Source: Kiritimatiellota bacterium
GTDB lineage: Bacteria; Verrucomicrobiota; Lentisphaeria; Victivallales; JAADHT01
NCBI GenBank assembly: GCA_013151705.1
Contig: JAADHT010000183.1
Span: 1-10,196 of the forward strand
Direction of reading: 5' to 3'
Length of the DNA: 10,196 nt
The notes beneath the pieces are model-generated. The model was not told the DNA's origin, did not search any database, and worked only from the letters and a program-made list of their open reading frames with translations. Every line of letters begins with the position of its first letter. The first letter of the stretch is position 1. Positions 4,797-10,196 of this stretch are shown piece after piece. Both the position numbers and the translations under genes were made by a program.

Positions 4797-7781
4797 TCAC
4801 GCTCCGCAGCATTTCTTGTATTTTTTCCCGCTGCCACAAGGGCAGGGATCGTTGCGACCAACTTTAGGAGTGTCTCGCACGAACGTTATTTGGACAGGTT
4901 CATCCTCTTCGAAGTCTTCGGTGCCGTTGCCGTCGAACTGCCCCATTTGATCGTGAATCAACTGCTGTGGCAACGAAGCCAAAAGATTTTCGAACGACGC
5001 TATGCTGGAAGCCGACCTGAACACATTGGTCATAACCTCCTGGCTTATCTCGCCCATGAGATCGCTGAAAAGCTGAAACGCCTCCTGCTTGTATTCGACG
5101 AGAGGATCTTTCTGCGCGTAGGCTCGAAGAGTTATGCTGGATCTGAGACTGTCCATAGCGTAGAGGTGCTCCTGCCATAATCTATCGATTGCCTCCAAAA
5201 TAGTGTGCCTTTCGAGCCAACGCTGGGACTCGGGATCCTCCAACGCGATTTTCGCGTCGTACGCCTTGTTGATGCGATCCATAATCCTCTCTATTATCGC
5301 ATCGACGTCTTTGTCGGCCATATCCATTGGAGAAAGTGTTTTGGCGTCGATATTCTCGTTCGCCGGTAAAATATCGTCACGGGTGAATCCCAAAGGCATG
5401 GTCGAGTTCAGCCAAGAGACGATCTCATCGAAAATCGACATATCCTCGGGATCCTGAACGCGAACCGAGAAAGCCCCGTCGACACGCTCCTCGACCTCGC
5501 CTCGGATTATGTCGAAAAGAAGTTTTCCGGGATCGTCCGACAGCAAAGCGTCTCTTCTCAAACCGTAAACGACCTCCCGCTGCTTGTTCATCACATCATC
5601 GTATTCCAATGTGCGTTTGCGGATGGAGTAATGATGCTGTTCGACCCGTTTTTGAGCGGTTCCGATGGATTTGTTGAGCCAGGGATGTTGTAGCTCCTCT
5701 CCCTCCTCGAGGCCGAGTCTGGACATTATGCTGGCGATTCGGTCGGAGCCGAACAACCGCATGAGATTGTCCTCCAACGAGATGTAGAAACTTGAGGATC
5801 CCGGGTCTCCCTGTCTGGCGCAACGTCCGCGCAACTGCCGGTCTATTCGCCTGGCGTCGTGCCTCTCGCTTCCCAAGACGTGAAGACCGCCTAGATCCGG
5901 AACGCCTTCCGCCAGTTTGATGTCGGTTCCCCGGCCGGCCATGTTCGTCGCCACCGTCACGGCGCCGATCTGTCCGGCGCGCTCGATTATCTCGGCTTCA
6001 CGCTCATGATTTTTGGCGTTCAACACGTTGTGGGGTATGTTTTCGCGTTTGAGCATACGGCTGAGGATTTCCGACACCTCAACCGAAACCGTTCCCAAAA
6101 GAACGGGGCGCCCCTCCTCGTGGCATTCCCTCACCTCTTCGATTATCGCCTTGTACTTTTCCCGTTTCGTTTTGTAGATTTTGTCGTTGTAATCGACTCG
6201 AAGGCAGGGTTTGTTGGTCGGAATGACCACCACGTCCATCTTGTATGTCTGATTGAATTCCGTGGCCTCGGTCTCGGCGGTACCCGTCATTCCCGCGAGT
6301 TTATCGTACATTCTGAAGTAATTCTGAATAGTGACCGTCGCCAATGTCTGAGTTTCGCGCTCTATCTTCACATTCTCCTTGGCCTCGAGCGCTTGATGCA
6401 AACCTTCGCTGAAACGGCGGCCCGGCATTTGACGACCGGTGTTTTCGTCGACTATCACCACTTTGTTGTCCTGGACCACGTAGTGGATGTCCTTCTCGTA
6501 AAGACAGTACGCCCTCAGCAACTGCGAAATGTTGTGGATTTTCTCGCTGCGCTCGGCAAATTCGTCCTGCAACTTCTGTTTTTTCTCGAGCTGCTGTTTT
6601 TCGGACAATTCAGTGTCCCCGTCGATCTCGGTCATAGCCGTGATGATATCCGGAATAATAAACATATCGGGGTCGTCCGGAGAAATCTCGCCGCGGCCGC
6701 GCTCCGTCAGATCCGCCTCCTGGCCTCGCTCGTCGATTGTGAAATACAAATCGGACTGCACATCCTGCAGCATTCCCCTGTTCTGGTCGCTTCTGACGAA
6801 ACTCTCGGTCTTCTCCAAGCGTTTCATAACGGATCCATCCTCGAGCATACGCATAAGTTGCCGATGCTGCGGCATGCCCATCTTGACCTGAAGCAGTTTC
6901 ACATAGGCGTCGTCCAACGCGTCGGAGTCCGCCTCCGAATCGTCGATGACCTCTTTGGCCTCCTTCGCGAATTCCGCGCACAAGACGCTCTGTTCCCTGA
7001 ATAATTTGTCGATGAGCGGCCTTAGTTTATCGAACTGGTGCGTGGAGACGGCGGCTGGACCGGAAATGATCAAGGGAGTCCTCGCCTCGTCGATCAGAAT
7101 ACTATCGACCTCGTCGATTATGACGTAGAAATAGTCTCTTTGAACGAGGTGATCCCTCTCAATGGCCATGCCCATGTCGCGCAGATAGTCGAAACCGAAT
7201 TCGCTGTTGGTACCGTACGTTATGTCCATTTCGTACTGCTCGCGCCTCTTGTCCGGCATCATATCGTTCAAAATGCAACCAACGGAGATTCCAAGAAAAT
7301 CATAGACGGCTCCCATCCACTCGGAGTCCCGTTTCGCCAGGTAGTCGTTGACCGTGACCAACTGGCAGTTTTTTCCAGACAAGGCGTTCAAATACAGCGG
7401 CATCGTCGCCACGAGGGTTTTTCCCTCGCCGGTCGCCATTTCCGCTATGCACCCGCGATGGAGAATCACCGCGCCCATAACCTGGACGTCAAAAGGAACC
7501 ATATTCCATTCCATCTCGCGGTCGCAAACGGTTATGGTCTGTCCACAAAGCCTTCTACAAGCGTTTTTCACCACGGCGAACGCCTCGCACATTATATCGT
7601 CGAGCGTCTCGCCATTCGCCAAGCGTTCCTTGAATTCCGGAGTTTTCGCCTTGAGTTGCTCGTCGCTGAGGCTTTTGAACTTCTCGTCGAATTCGTTTAC
7701 CTCCAGCGCGAGCGGCATCAATTTTCTCGTGTCGCGTTTGGATTTCGTTCCAAACAGCGTCTTCAATATGAAACTGATCAT
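4797..7781 (-). CDS. secA: Preprotein translocase ATPase SecA
   Basis: SecA drives secretory proteins through the SecYEG channel by ATP hydrolysis at the inner membrane. The 994-residue protein has the complete family layout. These parts are visible: Walker A GEGKT (118-122), DEVD box (223-226), nucleotide-binding domain 2 with GMTGTAETEATEF (497-509), the ATNMAGRGTDIKL motif (611-623), arginine-finger motif VI as RGRCARQGD (651-659), the helical scaffold and wing region with YDDVMNKQR (727-735), and a C-terminal zinc-binding tail (Cys980, Cys982, Cys991, Cys992) of the type that binds SecB and phospholipid. The region between about 243 and 420 is longer than in E. coli SecA (901 aa) and acidic. 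The ATG at 7779-7781 has AAAGGA eight bases upstream. It appears to be a single-gene unit with its own promoter. Confidence 0.98.
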   Translation of the reverse strand: MISFILKTLFGTKSKRDTRKLMPLALEVNEFDEKFKSLSDEQLKAKTPEFKERLANGETLDDIMCEAFAVVKNACRRLCGQTITVCDREMEWNMVPFDVQVMGAVILHRGCIAEMATGEGKTLVATMPLYLNALSGKNCQLVTVNDYLAKRDSEWMGAVYDFLGISVGCILNDMMPDKRREQYEMDITYGTNSEFGFDYLRDMGMAIERDHLVQRDYFYVIIDEVDSILIDEARTPLIISGPAAVSTHQFDKLRPLIDKLFREQSVLCAEFAKEAKEVIDDSEADSDALDDAYVKLLQVKMGMPQHRQLMRMLEDGSVMKRLEKTESFVRSDQNRGMLQDVQSDLYFTIDERGQEADLTERGRGEISPDDPDMFIIPDIITAMTEIDGDTELSEKQQLEKKQKLQDEFAERSEKIHNISQLLRAYCLYEKDIHYVVQDNKVVIVDENTGRQMPGRRFSEGLHQALEAKENVKIERETQTLATVTIQNYFRMYDKLAGMTGTAETEATEFNQTYKMDVVVIPTNKPCLRVDYNDKIYKTKREKYKAIIEEVRECHEEGRPVLLGTVSVEVSEILSRMLKRENIPHNVLNAKNHEREAEIIERAGQIGAVTVATNMAGRGTDIKLAEGVPDLGGLHVLGSERHDARRIDRQLRGRCARQGDPGSSSFYISLEDNLMRLFGSDRIASIMSRLGLEEGEELQHPWLNKSIGTAQKRVEQHHYSIRKRTLEYDDVMNKQREVVYGLRRDALLSDDPGKLLFDIIRGEVEERVDGAFSVRVQDPEDMSIFDEIVSWLNSTMPLGFTRDDILPANENIDAKTLSPMDMADKDVDAIIERIMDRINKAYDAKIALEDPESQRWLERHTILEAIDRLWQEHLYAMDSLRSSITLRAYAQKDPLVEYKQEAFQLFSDLMGEISQEVMTNVFRSASSIASFENLLASLPQQLIHDQMGQFDGNGTEDFEEDEPVQITFVRDTPKVGRNDPCPCGSGKKYKKCCGA

Positions 7782-7885
7782 CGATTATTTCCTTTACGAA
7801 CCAGATTTCCCATTTTTTCGAGCCCGAATTAATATGACGCGTGAATCTATCTCCAATTTCGCTCGATTCAATATTCTTGGTGAAA

Positions 7886-7914
7886 ATTATGAAAACTTTA
7901 GATATGTGAGCCAA
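7886..7914 (-). promoter_or_regulatory. Candidate secA promoter
   Basis: On the minus strand TTGGCT (7909-7914) and CATAAT (7886-7891) are 17 bases apart, matching four and five of six consensus bases. This predicts a start near 7879 and a leader of about 98 bases before secA. It lies between the upstream membrane-protein gene and secA, consistent with separate transcription. Confidence 0.4.
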
Positions 7915-7958
7915 TTGCAAAAGTCCTGAAGAGTTACAAGTTACAAACCGCGAAAAGC

Positions 7959-8420
7959 TCATTTGAACTTCTCAATCAGCTTTTTTCTCTCCATAGGAGT
8001 CTCGGCCTTCTCAATGGCTTTCAGAAGCTGCAAGCGCCGACGTGCGAACTCATCGCGTTTGGAAAGAGTCGCGGCCGCTTTCTCGTCGCCTTTTTTTCTC
8101 AACCGCTCGATGCCAGCTTGAAATTCCGCTTTCGTCTTTGACGAATCGGGTTGAATACGGTCCGCTTCTGCAGCCGGAACAGCGATGGGTTTCCCATTTA
8201 TTTCCGGGGTTCCGTAGTCTATCGCGTCTTCCGCCTGCGCAGGAATAGGGATGGACACTTCGTCATTGGTCGGCGCTTTCGCTCCGCCGTCGCTCCGCCG
8301 ATCATAGAGGAGCGCCGTCAATTCACACAGAAGAGCCAACGCCACGAGCAGAATGAGTATCAAAAGCGTCGTCGTCAAAGGATTGGAATTCGACTTTCGA
8401 CTGTCTCCCTCTTCATTCAT
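7959..8420 (-). CDS. Uncharacterised single-pass membrane protein
   Basis: I do not recognise the family. With the ATG at 8418-8420 the protein has 153 residues. It has a short polar N-terminus, one strong membrane segment (about 15-39, rich in Leu, Ile and Val), a Pro/Ala/Asp-rich linker (42-95), and a highly charged Lys/Arg/Glu C-terminal helix (about 96-153) that could form a coiled coil. The start is supported by AAGGG ten bases upstream. The frame is open for another 51 codons to a GTG at 8573, with an internal ATG at 8558, but neither has a good ribosome-binding site and the extra residues show no pattern. It lies 177 bases upstream of secA in the same direction. There is no direct evidence linking it to secretion. 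Possible roles include a membrane anchor or scaffold; none can be chosen from the sequence. Confidence 0.6.
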   Translation of the reverse strand: MNEEGDSRKSNSNPLTTTLLILILLVALALLCELTALLYDRRSDGGAKAPTNDEVSIPIPAQAEDAIDYGTPEINGKPIAVPAAEADRIQPDSSKTKAEFQAGIERLRKKGDEKAAATLSKRDEFARRRLQLLKAIEKAETPMERKKLIEKFK

Positions 8421-8552
8421 CTTGAAAATACCCTTGTCCGTGGAACATCCAAAATCATGACTGAACTTCCGAACCCGCAAGTCGTCCCGACTCGCTCCAA
8501 ACGCTTTAATATAACGCTCGAACACCGGGATTCCAGCTTGATTTTCCTGTTG

Positions 8553-8567
8553 AAACATATAATGTTT
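8553..8567 (+). promoter_or_regulatory. Consensus -10 box within a dyad, upstream of the broken plus-strand gene
   Basis: A perfect TATAAT (8558-8563) lies at the centre of the dyad AAACAT-ATA-ATGTTT (8553-8567). No good -35 box is present at 17 bases. The overlap of dyad and -10 box would suit a repressor site. It precedes the plus-strand gene by about 30 bases and lies in the divergent intergenic region. Confidence 0.3.
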
Positions 8568-8598
8568 ATTCACACTTTTGAAGAAGATTCAGAAATTA

Positions 8599-9599
8599 AT
8601 GAGATCAATTATGGTGATGATTCGACAAATTCTCTTTCTCATCTTGATCACATTCCCCCCATCCTCTTTGTTGGCGCGGAATGATAAAACGAAAATAGCG
8701 GTCGTGTCGAACCACGCTTCTCCCACATTCGATCTCTTGACCGTGAAGCTTGCTGAACTGGACAATATCGTGATGCTGGAGCGCCGCTAAGTCGTCAGAC
8801 TGCTCAAAGAAGGCGGGGCGCCGTTGCTGGCGCTGAATGGCGCGCGAGCGGTTAAGACTGGACACTTGCTGAATACCGATTTGTTTATCGTGTTGGAGTC
8901 CGATGTGAAAACGCGCGAAGACATGACCGTCATAGTTTACGATGCGAAAACCGGTATCCGTTATTGGGATTCCCCCATTCCATCCGGAAATCCCGAAAAA
9001 CAAGCTGAATTCATCAAAACAGCTCTTCTGAAATCCCTTGAAAAGCGTCGCCTTTCGAAAAAAGGACTACTAAAACACATATCCATCTCTTCCGTTGAAA
9101 ACATTGATTTGCCAAAAGAGAAAAACACTTTTTGCGAAGCGGTGGCGATACTGCTCGCTCGTCGATTGGGAAACTCCGCCAACTTCGCCGTTCTCGAACG
9201 GCGCGTCTTGATTGGCTGAATAAAGAACGAGTTCTTCCAGGCATGAAATGGACGAACGAGCTTCTCTCTCCCAAGGCTATGTTGACACTGGGGTTTCGAA
9301 GGCGGGGAGACACGGCCGTCGTGAAAGCGAGCTTTGGCAGAATGGATGGACAATCCGTGGAGTTCTCACTTGAAAACGAGTCTCCCGCCGCTCTTGCCGA
9401 AAACCTGTTCAACCTCATAGCGAAGCATAGTGGAGAATCGCCGAGCTTTTTGAACATCGCATTGGAGGCGAACCGTTTCATAAGTGAATTCACGTTGTTC
9501 AACCGACATGAAATGCTTCCCGAAGCGTTTGGAAGCATCGCCGCGGCCCGCGCTCTGAGGCCGAAGGATGAAAGAATCGCTCTGAAATTAAAGAAGTAG
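8599..9599 (+). pseudogene. Broken exported CsgG/curli-assembly-like protein
   Basis: Read through its two lesions the gene encodes about 333 residues. It begins with a signal peptide (hydrophobic stretch ending near SLLA). A domain follows with KIAVVSNHA and then D-N-I-V-M-L-E-R-R, the layout of CsgG-like envelope proteins (a strand, then L-E-R-x-x-hxxLhKE). In-frame TAA at 8788-8790 directly follows LERR, where the family pattern expects an acidic residue; GAA to TAA is one base change. The frame then continues openly with VVRLLKEGG to 9204. There a second LERR motif (9193-9204) must continue as RLDWLNKERVLPG in a frame shifted by one lost base. The last segment (AFGSIAAARALRP) resembles the start of a TPR helix pair. 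The two LERR segments suggest two tandem domains. The start at 8599 is a guess; ATGs at 8611 and 8617 and a TTG at 8578 are alternatives. The function before decay is unproven. Confidence 0.7.
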
Positions 9600-9609
9600 C
9601 CCGAAGCGT

Positions 9610-10196
9610 TCAAGAATTCATCACCGCCTCGAACTCTTTCGGGTGGTTCGCCTTCAAGTAGGCGCGGCGATAGGCGATCATCGCGTAGCCGACCGCATGG
9701 GCCTTGTTGAATCCGTAGCTTGCGAATTTCACTATTTTCTCCCAGACCGCTTCGGATTTTCCCGGATCAATGCCGTTCCTCGCGCATCCTTCCAGAAATT
9801 TGCCGTGGTATTCCATTATCAGTGCCGATTTCTTTTTGCTGATGACACACCGGATGATGTCAGCCTCGCCCAGAGACATCCCGGCGAGAATGCTCATCAA
9901 GGTCATTGTCTGCTCCTGATAGATTATCATCCCGTAGGTCTTTCTTAAAACGGATTCCATTTCAGGGAGCTCGTATTCTATCGGCATCTCTCCCTTTTTG
10001 CGAGCGATGAATTCGTCAATGAACCGCATCGGGCCGGGCCGATACATCGCGAGGGCCGCGGTTATCTCCTCGAATGAATCTATCTTCATATTCCGGCACA
10101 ACTCGCGCACCCCGGGGGATTCGAATTGATATACGCCCTCCGTATCGCCGCCTCTGAACAACTCTAATGTTTTCGGATCATCCAATGGAATGTCGG
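9610..10196 (-). pseudogene. dnaE: DNA polymerase III alpha subunit fragment, 3'-truncated and partial at window edge
   Basis: The replicative polymerase alpha subunit (C-family) copies DNA within the pol III holoenzyme. The frame is open from the right edge (DIPLDDPKT) to a TGA at 9610-9612, giving 194 residues. They match the palm/fingers part of DnaE: GVYQFESPGVREL, MYRPGPM, TYGMIIYQEQTM, LAGMSLGEAD, FASYGFNKAHAVGYA and AYLKANHPKEF. Family members of roughly 1100 residues go on for several hundred more after this point, including the rest of the fingers, helix-hairpin-helix, beta-clamp-binding and OB-fold regions. None of that exists here: the next 1000 bases on the minus strand are the antisense of another gene. 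Motif LRRAMGKKK appears as IRCVISKKK, a departure that may be lineage variation or relaxed constraint. It could be a degraded paralogue, a rearranged copy or an assembly join; the catalytic Asp residues lie outside the window. Confidence 0.8.

Noticed and set aside
6006..7004. 332-codon plus-strand open frame
   Set aside because: Lies wholly antisense to the conserved secA coding sequence; a composition-driven shadow.
7555..7962. 135-codon minus-strand frame whose ATG overlaps the stop of the membrane-protein gene
   Set aside because: Its second half overlaps the secA start in another frame and its sequence shows no family pattern; the apparent ATGA coupling is likely chance.
8788..8790. Recoding of the in-frame TAA as a sense codon
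   Set aside because: TAA is the normal stop of other genes in the window (rhomboid, hsp20, lipoprotein), and a second lesion in the same gene points to decay.
9610..9650. Split-intein DnaE, as in cyanobacteria
   Set aside because: The split there falls at the AEY/CFNKSH junction; here that region is continuous (ASYGFNKAHA) and no intein sequence follows the stop.

Overview
The window reads as a piece of a Gram-negative-type bacterial chromosome with mid-range GC. My tentative placement is the PVC superphylum, near Lentisphaerae, Kiritimatiellota or Verrucomicrobiota. The reasons are a long SecA (994 aa) with an enlarged preprotein-crosslinking region and a GRCARQGD helicase motif, an E. coli-type NADP isocitrate dehydrogenase, a tandem pair of divergent Hsp20 genes, and a CsgG-like exported protein. 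This placement rests on remembered family resemblance and not on a search.

Layout: almost every gene is on the minus strand. From the right, a DNA polymerase III alpha fragment (9610-10196) enters the window and stops abruptly where about a third of the protein should still follow. Ten bases beyond its stop ends the only plus-strand gene (8599-9599). That gene is an exported CsgG/curli-assembly-like protein, broken by an in-frame TAA and by a one-base frameshift. Next on the minus strand come a small membrane-anchored protein of unknown function (7959-8420), secA (4797-7781), a short lipoprotein (4442-4657) closed by a perfect bidirectional terminator, and icd (2847-4100). The icd gene is preceded by a strong two-tier stem-loop at the predicted start of its transcript. 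After icd come a rhomboid protease with a soluble N-terminal domain (1491-2501) and two small heat-shock proteins (442-873 and 1-330, the latter cut by the window edge).

Non-coding DNA: the largest gap (874-1490) lies between the hsp20 pair and the rhomboid gene. It holds a sigma-54-like promoter facing the hsp20 genes, a sigma-70-like promoter facing the other way, several perfect inverted repeats, a ten-base element occurring as an inverted pair plus a shortened direct third copy, and a pair of diverged hairpin-bearing repeats at the 3' end of the rhomboid gene. I recognise no known RNA family there. The 345-base stretch between icd and the rhomboid gene contains two terminator-like hairpins and GC-rich tracts but no convincing gene.

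Functionally this is mostly housekeeping: protein export (secA), the TCA cycle (icd), stress chaperones (hsp20 pair), membrane proteolysis (rhomboid) and the envelope (lipoprotein, TM protein). There is no operon with a shared pathway; the promoters and terminators I can see suggest mostly single-gene transcription units. No defence system, CRISPR array or complete mobile element is visible. The most interesting points are the icd leader structure, the broken genes that meet near 9600, and the unexplained structured region at 1100-1510.
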